Shown here: positions 13,932 through 26,795 of the stretch, piece by piece | How positions within the stretch are numbered: the first letter of the stretch is position 1 | Layout of the letters: every line of letters begins with the position of its first letter | Source: Dasyornis broadbenti | Lineage: Eukaryota; Chordata; Aves; Passeriformes; Dasyornithidae | Assembly (NCBI GenBank): GCA_013397935.1 | Contig: VZRN01000251.1 | Span: forward strand, 124,656 to 188,655 | Length of the DNA: 64,000 nt | Reading direction: 5' to 3' | Notes under the pieces: model-generated | Database searches by the model: none | Told to the model about the DNA's origin: nothing | Seen by the model: only the letters and a program-made list of their open reading frames with translations | Translations under genes and position numbers: made by a program

Positions 13932-14049
13932 GGTGCCGGGCGCGGCCGGCCCCGGCCGGCATCCCCCCCGAGCAGAGCCGCGCCCCGCCGAGCCCCCCGC
14001 GGCAGCCGAAGGCAGCGGAGCGGCGGCGGGTCCCGGGGCCCTACAGCCG
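13140..14049. promoter_or_regulatory. CpG island over RBM38 exon 1
   Basis: CG dinucleotides are dense from about 13140 to the gap edge at 14049, with many runs such as CCCCGCGCC and GCGGAGCGGAGCGG, in contrast to the AT-rich flanks. It spans intron 1, exon 1 and the sequence upstream of the ATG. The promoter itself is probably within or beside the gap. Confidence 0.85.
13764..13931 (-). CDS. RBM38: RBM38 coding exon 1
   Basis: These 56 codons begin MHTVQKDTTF and end SRGYGF. The donor on the minus strand is TTT|GTAAGT, with the GT at 13763. The exon carries RNP2 and the first half of RNP1 and ends in phase 0. It lies in very CG-rich DNA. The ATG used here is the first visible Met, but 37 or so open codons precede it without a stop. 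Confidence 0.95.
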
Positions 14050-14528
14050 NNNNNNNNNNNNNNNNNNNNNNNNNNNNNNNNNNNNNNNNNNNNNNNNNNN
14101 NNNNNNNNNNNNNNNNNNNNNNNNNNNNNNNNNNNNNNNNNNNNNNNNNNNNNNNNNNNNNNNNNNNNNNNNNNNNNNNNNNNNNNNNNNNNNNNNNNNN
14201 NNNNNNNNNNNNNNNNNNNNNNNNNNNNNNNNNNNNNNNNNNNNNNNNNNNNNNNNNNNNNNNNNNNNNNNNNNNNNNNNNNNNNNNNNNNNNNNNNNNN
14301 NNNNNNNNNNNNNNNNNNNNNNNNNNNNNNNNNNNNNNNNNNNNNNNNNNNNNNNNNNNNNNNNNNNNNNNNNNNNNNNNNNNNNNNNNNNNNNNNNNNN
14401 NNNNNNNNNNNNNNNNNNNNNNNNNNNNNNNNNNNNNNNNNNNNNNNNNNNNNNNNNNNNNNNNNNNNNNNNNNNNNNNNNNNNNNNNNNNNNNNNNNNN
14501 NNNNNNNNNNNNNNNNNNNNNNNNNNNN
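14050..14528. other. Assembly gap (479 N) at the RBM38 5' end
   Basis: A run of 479 Ns interrupts the CpG island upstream of RBM38 exon 1. It probably hides the 5'UTR, the promoter and perhaps the N-terminal codons. Apparent open frames across it have no meaning. Confidence 1.
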
Positions 14529-15180
14529 TCCCCGGCAGGTTCGGGCACGGGGACAAAGCCATGCAGTGGCTGGCAGCCTTTGTGGCACGCAGGGTGGCAA
14601 AGGCGCGGTCGAAGGCAAGGCAGGAGGAAGGGGTGGTGTTGAGCCGAATCGCTAAGGAGGAACAGCCAGGGGGTCAGGGAGTGAACAGCGGTTCAGAAGT
14701 ATCTTTCTCAAGCAGGTTCTTAAACCTCCTGCTGCTCCACTGGGCACCTTGACACCTACCTGTGCAGCCGATCTTTGGGAACAGGGATGCACCATTCCCA
14801 TTTCCACTGGTACTCAGCAACAGGGTTCTACTCTGCTCTCTTCCTTTTGCATTTTGTTTCATCAAAGAATAGGCAGCTCCTGCTGTGAAGTGCCGCTGCC
14901 TTTGACCTGACCTGCAGGTTTCAGGTCTGACCTGAGATTCAAACCTGGGAGAATAATTACTGTAGCACAGCCCCATATTTGCTCCATGTACCCCCTTGGT
15001 CCAAAACTGGAGGAAAACAAAAGCTGAAAAGCTGCTTGGTACTTCAGAACCCACCACTGGAGAACTCTGATGGTGGGGTGCTTGCAATGCTTTAATTCCC
15101 CCTCTCCAACATCAGTTGGAATTTGGGGTATGGGAGAGGATCCCAGAAATCGTTGGTTGCTCATAGTTTCCATCACCCAA

Positions 15181-15267
15181 AATCTCAAGAGCTGCCCCTG
15201 TGCCTTTGGATTATCACTTCCAGAATCTCGAGAGCTGCCCCTGTGCCTTTGGATTATCACTTCTCAG
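15181..15267. repeat. Two-copy tandem duplication, 43-44 bp unit
   Basis: Copy 1 is 15181-15223 and copy 2 is 15224-15267. Both share the core GAGCTGCCCCTGTGCCTTTG followed by GATTATCACTTC. They differ by one A/G change near the start and a small change near the end. The close identity suggests a recent duplication. Confidence 0.9.
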
Positions 15268-18200
15268 AGAAAGAGATTTTTTGCAATATGATAAATGCAG
15301 AGATAACATTTTAGAAAAAAAAACAAAACAAAAAAACCTACCAGTGAAGTTCTAAATCTACTAAATCTACCATCTACTTTGGCTTCTATACAGCAGGTTC
15401 AGACTCTGCAGACGTTTTTTCTCTTTTGGACCCCACAGAGAAAAGCCAGTTATTTCAAGAGAAAGGAATGCATTAATGTCTGCACTCCATAGTTATTCAT
15501 TAATATTTTTCTTGCACTGCTTCCATAGTTCTAAACACCCTATGCTTCATAAAAGATAGAGGAAAAAAAAAAAAACTGAGGAAAGCCATTAAGCTTTTCA
15601 GTCCTGAAGCACTAGACTTCAAGACTAAGGCGCATTTCCTGTTTTTACTGTGGAAATAAGATGGAGCTGGGCCAGCAGCACCCAACATCACTGCAAAATT
15701 GACAGCCTTCTGCAAATGGATGGGCCATGGAGCCTTTGTGTTTTGTGCAGTCACCAGCTGTCCCTGGTCCATCCCAACAGCAGGCCTGGAGCACACCTTT
15801 GGGGTCAGACTCCTTCCAGGGGCTGGGGCCTCTCCACCCCAGAGTTACCCCTTCTGTCTGCATGACTTCCACCACAAACTGCACATCAGCTGCCTCCTGG
15901 GCCGCCTGAGCTAATGACAACCCAGTTGGCATTCAGTCACTGTCCTTTTACAGAGCTTCATTCTGCTCCAAATGATGGCAAAGGTTCAAATCATCCAACC
16001 AGACTCCGGCTCCTCTGCAGGGCAGGCAGGGCTGGCAAAGTTCTCCAAAGAGACCAGCAGCATCTCTGTTCTCGATGCTTATGCTGCTCAGGGCGGGAGA
16101 AACAGCACAGGCTTTTTTCTTCTTCACACATGAGCCTCACATCTCTCACAGGTGAAATCCCAGCTCCTCTTCTTCCTTCGAGGCAGGAACAGGAGTTCTC
16201 TTACAGGGCGAACAGAACAAGAAAGGAGTTAAGGCTAAACCTGCACTCAGTGAACACCACAAAGCCCTTGGTACCGCTGGCATGGCTGGGGGAGGCTGCC
16301 TCAGTTGTGCCACATCGTGGAAAGCAGGAAGGGAAATGAAATCTCCTGTCTCATGGTGTAGCTATTGCAAACACAGGCTCTAATGAGCTGTTACCACAAA
16401 CACAGCAGGAACGGGAAGAGAAAGTGAGTGAGGATAACTTTATGGAAGTTAATTAATTTTCTTTTATTTTTTTCCTCCTTGTTCTTGTGATAAGCAATCA
16501 TCCTCCTCCTCAAAGCAGCAACAGATAAAATCCAGCCGTCAGATCAAAACTGCGGGAGCTTGGCAGAGCCACTTTGCTGACACCTCCCTGTGCTTTTACT
16601 GCAACAACAGGAGTATCAGAGAAAAGAAGAATGTGTTTCAACTTTCTCTGGTCAAAAACAGCCCCTGCAAAGACAGGCACATCTCGGAGTATGAAGCTGC
16701 CTTGGGGAAGGCGGGACATTGCTTAGCACAAACCCAAGTGCAGACTGCAAGCAACAAGGGGAACACATATCTGATATGTAGGGGTGCATTTAGTCCTTTG
16801 TAGTTATTAAGGAATAAAACTACACAGGTCAGTCAAAGAGCAGGCTGGGAGAAAAGTCATCTTTTGCAGCGGGTGTACAACCATCCTTATCCTTAACATA
16901 TAGGATTTGTACTGCAATTCCAGAGCATCCTATTCTCATTCAGACTGGGAAGATTAATTTTATGCTAATTCAACACAGTTAAGAGGACTCACTGGGTTTT
17001 TACTTACATGTTAATATATTCCTTGAGGTTTATGCAAAACTGATACCCAAAGGCTCCTTCTGGTGGACTTCAGCAGCATTATCCACAAGGCGGAATGGAG
17101 CAGCTGCAGATCACCAAACCAAGTGCCTTGGGTTCCACTGAAAATCCCAGAGAAGGTGGCACTGCAAGACTGTCCAGATACAGAACCATGTAGAAATGGT
17201 CCCTGTCTAAAGGATGAAAAACAAATTATGGCAGGAAGTTACACCTTTGGGAGCACAAGAACAGGACAGGGGTGGGGAAACAGCAGCAGGGGAAAGGTTC
17301 CCTGTTCCTTGGCCTCTGCAAAGCCCCAAAGTCACTTCTGGTTTTGTCCCTCCCTTGGCAGTGAAGCTCTGTGGTGCTCTCCTTGACTACCTGTCTGAGC
17401 ATTTCCCTTTCTTCCCTGAATTCTTTGGGAGAATTGAGACACCCCAGGTCCAACCTGCAAGTCATTGAAGAACCTGCCTCATTTCTTAGCAAACTGTTGG
17501 GTTTTAATTTTAAAATGAAGCACGGCTACTGTGGAGATCTGACTTTTTTCAGTTCCTGCTGCTGCTTAGCCAAATCTTCATTGCTGTAGGGCAGTGCCCT
17601 TGGGTTTTGCCATGGATACCCGCTTATTGCAACAACAGCAGATGAAACATCCCCCTTAGAAGCTCCACAGTTAAATAAGTTAACTGGAGAGCAAGAGACT
17701 TACTGTGGGAACTGTTTGGTTTGTTAGTTTTACTAATGCTCAGTCTGGATGCTGGCCACCAGCGAGGCTGTGAACAGGGAGATCTTGAGGGGAGCTGCAT
17801 TCAGGGGCATTTGGTTTAGGTTATAGCAGGAAATTCTGCGCCTGGGCCCTCTGTCTCAGATTTTCTGGTTTGCTGCCCTGAGCACACCGTAACCATTGCT
17901 TAACCCAGAGCTGCTGCTGCAACAAGAATTAAAAGATTAAAGTCTTTCTTCTTTGGGTCACTTGTAACAAAATAGTTGAGCAGAGGATGTTCCCAATCAG
18001 GGCTGCTTTTTGAACAGGCTTTTGCTTCTGTAGGAATCTTCCAATAGGATATTTCCTCTTCTGAATATTCCAGAACTGAGTGAACTCTGTTTCCTTTTGC
18101 TGGCTACACTGGTTACACTCAAGCAGACCATCAGCTCTAGTGGGCACAGGATGCTCTGGTTTAATGTGCAAGAAACCTGCATTTAAAACAACACAATGAT

Positions 18201-21200
18201 GTTGGTGCCACATGGATGTGGACATTGGTGACTCTGAGACTGAGAGAACAACAAATGGGACACCCCATTTGACTGTACTGGACCACAAGGATATGTTGAG
18301 AGTGTGGCTAAAGGAAATACCATTGAAAATCCAGCTCTACTTCTCCAGACCTTCCTGCCCACTCACCACTTGATGTCCCCTCACAAAATGAAAATTGCAT
18401 ATCTGTGCCATGACAAAGGGCAAACAAAATCATGGTAATTGCAAACAAGATTCCTGGAAAAGATGAAGCTCAGGGGAGAAATTGCAGAGCTCATAACTGC
18501 TTGGAGGATCTTGCCCCAGGAAGCACACTGCAAGCCTTGGATATAAGTCTAGATGAAAATAAAGGCATAATATGGCCAAGGAAAGTAAGAGGCTGTGCCA
18601 TCACATTGCTCATACCTCTGCTACTGCCAGCAGGGAGAATGTCTGTATTCAGGAATGTTGTGCTTTGCTCTTTGTGCCACCATCCTTGTTTCCTAGGAGT
18701 TTCTCCGAGCACAGCCTGGCACTTTTCCTTCCACATGCCCTTGTGCCAGTCATGTGTGTCAGGGGAAGAATGAAGCACCAGGACTAGGGCAGCAAGGAAA
18801 GGTGCTTCAGCGCGCCAGTGGTGAGGATGTGCTGCAGCCACCTTGAGTGGTCCAAACGACATTTCTTGGTGCTGGTTCCTCAGCTTGTGGGGAATTTCTC
18901 CTCCACAATCTCCAGTTTTGCTCTTTATCCAGGTACAGCTCCTGGGAGCTGTGTGTGTGCACAGACTATCCCCAGCCTTGGCAATGCACTCTGGGGAGCT
19001 GGAATGGCACTGGGCTGGGGCTGCAGCCGATCAGCCCGGGCCTGCCAGCTGGGGATTGTCACAGTCTGACAGCAGGGAGCTGGGCTGGCTTTCTGAGCAA
19101 TCAAAATACTGCCCTTGATTAGGATGGTGGCTTGTTTTCTGGCATTGCTGGCATTTCTGCCAAATAGTTTTGTCATCATCAGTATTGTAATGTCTTGGCC
19201 AAGAGCGATGGTAACCCTTGCCTTTCCTGCGACCTCGGGGATGATCTCTCTTTGACCTTTTAGGGAATGACTAATGGAAAGTGCAGATGTTCATATTGCC
19301 ACTAAATTATGCAATAAATGCAGGAAGCTCTTCACTAGCTGATCTTAGTTTCTTCTTTACTTTGTAGGAGGCAGGAAAGGGATGATAAAGGGTTAGAAAC
19401 AGAAAAGGAACAGGACAAAGCAAACAACTCATGGTGGTTTCTGGGACAGAAGTTTCTATCCAGATTTTCTACCACAACTCCTCCATTAACATTAAGCACT
19501 GGGGAACAGAAGCTGTGAGATAAAGAGAGATCCAGAAAACATTTTTCTGTTGTGACAACATCAGGTGGCGTCAGCAGAACATTAAATATATGGGCCAAAG
19601 TACTGCCCATTTCTTCAGGTCTGCCTTTGGTGATGTCATGGAGGAAGAGTCTCTTCAGGAACTGGCTCAGGTATCCCCAAATCTGAAAGGCAGGGAGCAG
19701 GGAGAGAAAGACAAGGAGATAAAACCGCTTGTCATCACCTACTAAACACAACTTCCAGTAAAGATACTGTTCCTTTCCTGCATTCCAGCACAGAAAACCT
19801 CTCTCTCTTTAATGGAAATATCTCTCTCAGGCTGGGATTTAATTATCCAAAGGGTTTTCCTCCCTCAAAAAGTTTTTTAGAAAAAAACATTCCATTTGAG
19901 TCAAACTGCAAACTGTACATCTCAAAATAGTTAAACAAATATTTTTGCTCTTTCAATTTTATCTTGTACTTGGGGAAAATATTAATTGTAACTTCATACT
20001 TTTGAAGTTTGAAAACCATAAAACTGCATTTTAAAATGAGCAATAAATAATTTAGTATTCTTTAAAGGAAGGAAGCAGAAAATATAAGGCCTTTTGAAAC
20101 AGCATTAATAATTTTACTTTTTTTTCCCCCCAAATATTTGTGGAGTTGTTATGTTAAAACTAAGTGGTATTTTCTGATTTAAAAAAAGAAAATGCCAGAA
20201 GGCTTCTGACAATCTCTGCCAAAGCTGCCAGGGCCACATCTCATGAACAACAAATGGGAGTGCACGTGACACTGGTAGCACGAACTGAGCAGGAACTGTC
20301 CACCCGCTCCAACCAGGGAATAGTCAGGACACAGAAGAACGTTAAACAGGATGTCTCAGCTCTGGGGTGTACAGCGCAGTTGTATGGACACAACAGATGT
20401 TCTTAACGGTGAAGGAAAAGTGACTCCAGAGCTGGAACCCATCCTTAGCATTGGGGCAGACTCAGTTTCTGTCCCACTGCCTATGAGCACACCCAGGTCT
20501 CACCCATGGATCACCTCCTTAACCTTGTGGTCCTTTTCTCCAGGTCGCTGTGTTTCAGTCCTGACTGATACAGACTCCACTCTGATATTGCTTTCCCAAC
20601 TGTGGTATTTTTAGAAGGCATTTAAAGCCCACAGTGAACCTGGCCAGGTGCAGACGACCATACACACAACAACAAAAAAAAAAAAAAAATTGGCATGGTA
20701 ATTAACCTTCCTCAAAGGTTTTGTTAGAAACTCTTAGAGCCTTCCAGTTACCATGTCTACTCTATTTAAACACCAGGCAGCAAAGATTCGTTGCAGTGGC
20801 TCTGAACAGGATATGAACACAATTGGAATGTCAAGACAACAAACCAGCATATCAGCGCTGGATACAGAAGCTTTATCCATGGAACCTGGAAAGGTATTTA
20901 AAAAGAAAAACACAGTTACCTGCACTGAAATGTGGGCAGGATGATTCCAGCTCCTACATGATCTCAAAAAGTTCAAAATGGGCCTTTTACAAAAAAAATC
21001 AGTTACGATGGTGCCACAGCAGGGCAGTGCAGTCACTGAGTGGAAGGGTCAGAGCTCACTTGGGCAATGCCATCTGGCTCCTGGCAGTCCAACAGCCACA
21101 TCCCATCAGCTGGAGCAGCGATTGCTGATGAGCAAAAGCCATCAACAGGCAGCTGCCAGCAGCACGATGTCCCCAGCATTGCCACAGGACACCCACATCA

Positions 21201-24006
21201 GCTGAACATGACAAGTGAAATAAAGGCAGCCACTTCCTACTACAGCACACAGCCTGATTCGTGCCCATGATGCCTTTAGCCAGTGGGTAAGCACACAGAG
21301 AAAAGTGCAGCACAATAAAGAGGGCACGTTTTACATGCGTTCTCAGAAGGACACAGAGGCTGGCATATCAGCTGATCTGTATTTTAAAGTCAAGCTCATG
21401 AGCAAAGCGTATGGATCAGGAATAAATCAGGAAACCCATTCTGCTGCTTGGAGTATGATTTTCTTTTGCCAGCCTGGGGGTGCCGAGGCCAGTCCTACCT
21501 CAAAGGACATTTTCATCAGTCTACAAGGAGTAAAAACCACTCTTCTGTTTCCTTACCCAGAAGAGCAGCTGTCACACAACTGTGCATCAAGATGAGGAGG
21601 CATATTAAGAGTGAGACTGATTTGAGGAAGTGGTCACTAGTGGGAAACATTTTCCTGGGCTAAGCCACACTGGGTATAGTTTGGAGAGTTTAATCATCCT
21701 CTCCTCTCTCTCATCTCCCTACTGCTGTTTGCAGCACCACCAAAGAAGGGTGCTCAGATGATGAACTGGATGACCTCAGCCATTGTGAAAGACACCGGTC
21801 AGCATTGCAGAATGACTCCAACTGCATCACGCAGCCAATGGCTGAACAAAAGCTAGAAGGGTTCAATGAAAAAGGTTTTGCTAAGCTGTTCTCTTTAAAT
21901 AGACATTTGCCATCTTTCTGTAGTTTTGTGAAAAGCCATTTCAGCCCGGTGAAAGTGTTTCTGAAATGCTACATACTCTTGTTTTTTGAAGTCTGACAAT
22001 GTTCCGCAAATGTAAATGTCCTTCTTTACAATTATATAGATACTGTTCCATAAATTAAACATTAATGCCTAGCAACCAACTGCTGTCTGCAACCCTGCTG
22101 CTACAGACCAAGAATGAACATTATTTAGGAAAGGGAGACCTCCAAGGAAAAGAGTCAGGTATCTGCAGAAGGCAATTACCTGTCAGTAAGTGACATCTGA
22201 CTCCATATAAATCCCACTGTTACAGCAGGAGCATGGCAGACAGCTGTCCTTCCAAACCAAAAAAGATTGCAAAGATTGTACTGGAACTCCAGTTTTAGTC
22301 ACCTGAGAAGAGTTTGAGCTCCTGCATTATCTCTGTTCTTTACTGAGTGCAAGAATCATGGCAAATTCTAAACAAAATGAGTCTCCCTTTGCTGTAGATC
22401 AGTAGTGAGCTGCATTTTATAGGCAAGGAAAGGAAGGCGATTGAACCAGTTGGCAGTGGGTCAGAAAAGGACATTTGAGCTCACAGCTTTCTGGGAGATG
22501 GCACAACTGTGAGTATCTTGGGAGGAGCTGAGGAAAATCACTGGAGTTCTGCTCTATGGCATTCAGAGGAACTGAGCATTATCACTCTTCTTATCTGGTC
22601 CAGCAAACCAACAATCTGCATTTAAGAAAGATTAACGACAGAGAGCATTCCCTACCAAACTCCAAAGCATTTGTTAATGCTTTCACCAAGGAGAGGCTTA
22701 GCTGACCTGGGTATTTATGCAGTTTTCCCAGCATTTTTCCATTGCTACAACAAACTCACTGTTGGATCTCAGCATATCCACACCTCACGCACATAAAGCA
22801 GCTACTCCCTGCAAAAGACACCCTGGGCAGTAAAGGGTAAAATTTCCCTGTGCCCAGGGAAGAGCATTACCTTAATCTCTTATCGAGGCCTGCTTTTCAG
22901 TGGCACCTGATACAGGAGCTATACCAAACACTTCCTTGAATACATAAAGCCAGGGGTTGGGTTACACACATTCAAGATCTGTGCCACCAGTAAGACAAAA
23001 GCTCCTATATTACCTGGCACATGCCTGCTAAATTATTGAAGTGTCCCTTCAAACTGAATACATTCACTGGATAATTAGTCAACAGAAGAAAACGGTCTCT
23101 CTTTACAAAGCTAATGTTGACAGGTATTGTCTCTTCTATGCGCTGCAACAAAAAGCATTTGCAGATCTGATGCAACACAAACATTTGGAATTGCTCTGTG
23201 CACGCACAAGTGTTCCCAGGGCACATGGTCCCCTTTGTGAAGCTGCCTCAATCTCGTATTACCTTACAACCAAGTCCTAAAAATGTGAATTACTAAACGT
23301 AGCACCATCCCCATTTCAGAAGCAGGTAAATGGTGCAAACACATGGAAGTTTTCTTCACGTCTGAGGAAGGAGTGAGATCAAACTGGCACCTGTGCTGTT
23401 CTCGCTGCATCCATGGGACCTACCTGGGGCTGTGCAGGCAGGTTTTTGTCACTCTCAGCTCCCTCTGCGTGTAGCTGATGTCCCAGCGTGCCACTCCAGC
23501 GGCTGTGCTCTCCTGGGCTCGTTCCCTGCTGCAGATTCTTGGGAACACGGGCTGCTCCATGTGCGTGCAGAACACACAGCACAGTGGCAGTCCCAGCACG
23601 TCTGCTGAAAGCACCACAGCCAGCCAGCTGGTGTTGCTGCGTTTATTCTGACCTGGCAAGGGAAGAACAGCAGCAGCTTCCACTCATGGAATGGCTGTCC
23701 TGTGCTGAGAGCAGGAGGATGGGCCCTGCACTGCTGTGTATAAACCTAAGCTTACCTGGAAATACAAGTAGATGGTTTCCAGCTGCTTGAACACCAGCTG
23801 CAGGATGAAATACAGTTCTACCAACTCCAACTCACAGCCCGAGGTGTGCAAAGACAACATTCTGGTGCTTTTTGTATTTTTCTTTTAAATTACACCTGTT
23901 ACACCTGTCACTAAGGGGACAGATGGGTTCTTTTAGGGGTCTTTGGCATAATAAAGACAGCATTAAATTGTCATTACAACCAAGGTTTTCTTAGCAGGAT
24001 ATTCTG

Positions 24007-24103
24007 ATTAGCATAGCACAGAATTTATGATTAGTATGGCACAGGATTTCTACAAGTAGCGTCATTATGGTACAATCTGTAAGTAGCATAACACAGAATT
24101 TAT
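24007..24103. repeat. Imperfect short repeat, three copies
   Basis: The motif TTAGCATAGCACAGAATTTA recurs at 24008-24027, near 24031-24049 as TTAGTATGGCACAGGATTT, and at 24084-24103 with one or two changes. It may be a decayed local duplication or part of an old element; no terminal structure is visible. Confidence 0.6.
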
Positions 24104-26795
24104 ATTATAATTTCTTATAGCCTGGACTCTCTGCAGGACCCTCTGACAAGGGGAACAAATGCATGACCTCCTTGGTCAGATGTCTCTGAGCAGCCAAAAG
24201 GGCATCTCGTAGTTTGTTCTAAAAACTTGGTTTATGTTTCTGGAGACCAAGTTCACTCCTGAAAAATCTCAAAATTAGAAATTATTTCCACCTTCTTCTG
24301 TTCTCTGAGCATTTTGGGATAACTTGGTATTACAAATAACTGTGCCTGGTATTCCAGCACACGTGCAGTAGCACTCCAGCTCCATGCAGAACTCCAGGCA
24401 TGCTGCAGCCCCAGCTGCAGGGAAAGCTCTGCTCAGGAGCCATCAGCACCGCCATCGCCTGGCACCACAGCAGAGTTACAGCAACGGCTTCAAACCGCAG
24501 CATTCTGAGCATCCTGCAACTGCTAGGGGAGAGAAAGTAATTGGGGAATTGAAAATTCCTGTTCTGAATTTGTTCCTGTCATTATTGTGTGCTGCAGCAG
24601 TAGATGATGATCATCACCTGCCTGGTAAAGCTGAACAAGCCAGGGGAAATGTTTTACACAGTGAATGTGTATGAAAGACTTTTGAAATAAATCAGTCCTA
24701 CCCAAAGGACTGCAAATGGCACTTACTTAGCCAATATCAAGACATAAAAGTAACAGCATTTCATTTTGCCCTCGTTCATCTCTACAAAATGAGCAGAAAA
24801 AGCCAATAAATGGTTTCTATCATTTCAAAGGCCAGATGGTGTAAAGCTTACGATAGGGGTTTGACACAATTCCTCACCGTGGGCAGTTGCCCAGACACCT
24901 CAGTGCAAACAGCACTTCTTCACCGCTAAACTGAACCAGGCCTAAGCAATACTTTTATTGAAATATCCCACATACACCTAATCCCACCTCAATCTCAAAT
25001 CCACACCTCTCTGAACAACTCCAAATGACCAGTTTTCCTGGCCTAGGAGCTAAGCTGGAGTACTCACCACTTCAGCATTGCATTTCCTCTGACAGATGGT
25101 AAATCAATACACTCTGCCTGCCTGCCATTGTGCAAACATGTCTTGTTTCATCTGTGAAAGGCTTTAGCAGACAAACTTTGCCAATTACTTTGTTTTCTGA
25201 AATACATTTCATTAAACCAATGTGCAAAACCACTGACACGTGAGAGCAGCAGGACGAAACTCATCTGAAAGCGTTGAAGTGTTCCCATTTTGAGGGGTTT
25301 AACTGAGTTGCTCTTTATGCCAAAGATTATTTTCCTGCAATAAAACACATTGACAACAAACTTTCAAAAAACTTATTTTATGAATCAAGCACTCCTCTGG
25401 TTAGTTTTGGAAACATGTTAGACTCTTACATCCTTCACTCAACTTTTTTTGGACAGGTAACTGCCACAGAATAGCAAGTTAATACATTTCCAGAAATGCA
25501 CTAACACTTAAAAGGGTGTGAATAAACTCGCACTTATTTTTGATGCTTGAAGGGATACAGCTGTGTGTACTTTACAACAGAACCTCACAATAGTTCCAGG
25601 GAAGAAAATTGCCAGTGTGTTCTTTCAATTTGGGTAATGGAAAACAATTCAGTTCAAAGCCTGACTCTCCTCCCAAGTGAACACATCTAATGTGCGCAGC
25701 AACATAATGGAAACTATGTCCTTCTAAAATTAGTCTGAACAAGTAGCAAGTGATGACTAAATAATTCTGAAGCCTCACTGACAAAGAAATTGAGTCCAGC
25801 AGAGTAAGTACTCAACATATTAACACATAATGTGTTATGAAACAAGACTCACCAGTGCTGGCCTCGCTGTCCACTGAAGCAGGTGCAATTCCATTGGATC
25901 CCAGAGGAATGTACCTGCTGAACTCATCTATTTTCTCTCACTCATTCACATTATTAAGTATTTAAATAAGATCTTTTTGAAGCAAGAAACAATGATACAT
26001 TCCATTCTTCCCTGTTTACACCAGTGGGAGTTCTGCACACATCAGTGATCCCATACACTTCATCTTGAGCCTGAAGTTGCTTGGTGGCCTTCAGTTGACT
26101 GGGAAGTCTGGAAAAAATGTGCTAAAAACCAAAGATTGCTGCATAACAATCACAATCTTAGGAATAAAATCAACAGCAACCAAAGAAATGTTTGAGCAAA
26201 TGACCAGCTACTGATACAAGTGCTGGGAACTCTTTCCTACCTTAAAGAAAACAAATAGTGCATGAACGTGAGAAATCTAAAACTATGTAAAACATAGAGG
26301 GAGCAGGAAAAAAACCCCAAAACTATTTTGAGAACTAAAACAGAAAAAGATCATCCCTCAGCAAAGCAGAGCTGGGTGTATTTCAAGGACGTTCCTCTAT
26401 ACCAACCAAGAAATACCCACCCAGCAAAAGCTGGTGAACACAGGGGAGAGTCAGAAGGACAGTGGGCTGAGTTTGAAAAGCCTGTGATTCATTTGTACTC
26501 ACATTGTCAGGTGTTTGGCTGTTGAAATAGCAGTGAACTTGATTCATTCTCACAGAACAAAATGGCTTTCACACCAGTTCTCCCAATTCTTTGAGGCAAA
26601 CCCACAGGAATCATTTCCAGTGAAATAACAATTGGAAAATGCACTGGATTCCCAGCTCAAGCAGCTGGAGGAAAAGGACCTGACTTTCAGCAAATGTTTC
26701 TGAATCACAGTGAAAGGCTAAGAAGCAGCTTTTAGAAGTGAAGCACATTACCTTACCCACATTAGTATAACAGAACTTTTGCATATAAAAAAGCA

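Larger units (their letters stand above)
14529..26795. other. RBM38-RAE1 intergenic region
   Basis: About 12 kb between the RBM38 5' end and the RAE1 3' end. The first 250 bp are still GC-rich RBM38 promoter flank. The rest has no exon chain I recognise: frames are at most about 140 codons, on both strands, with no domain signature. It holds a 43-44 bp tandem duplication at 15181-15267, a T-rich tract near 15563, an A-tract near 20676, and a small three-copy imperfect repeat at 24007-24103. Human has a nuclear mitochondrial-like gene (MTRNR2L3) in this interval; I see no equivalent. Confidence 0.75.

Noticed and set aside
13128..14618. Very long open frames around RBM38 exon 1
   Set aside because: They run through undetermined bases and CG-rich intron with few stop codons. 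Only the RRM part (13764-13931) and perhaps codons just upstream are coding.
19335..19751. 138-codon minus-strand frame in the RBM38-RAE1 intergenic region
   Set aside because: It has no domain signature and no splice or neighbour context. Its length is not exceptional for 64 kb in six frames.
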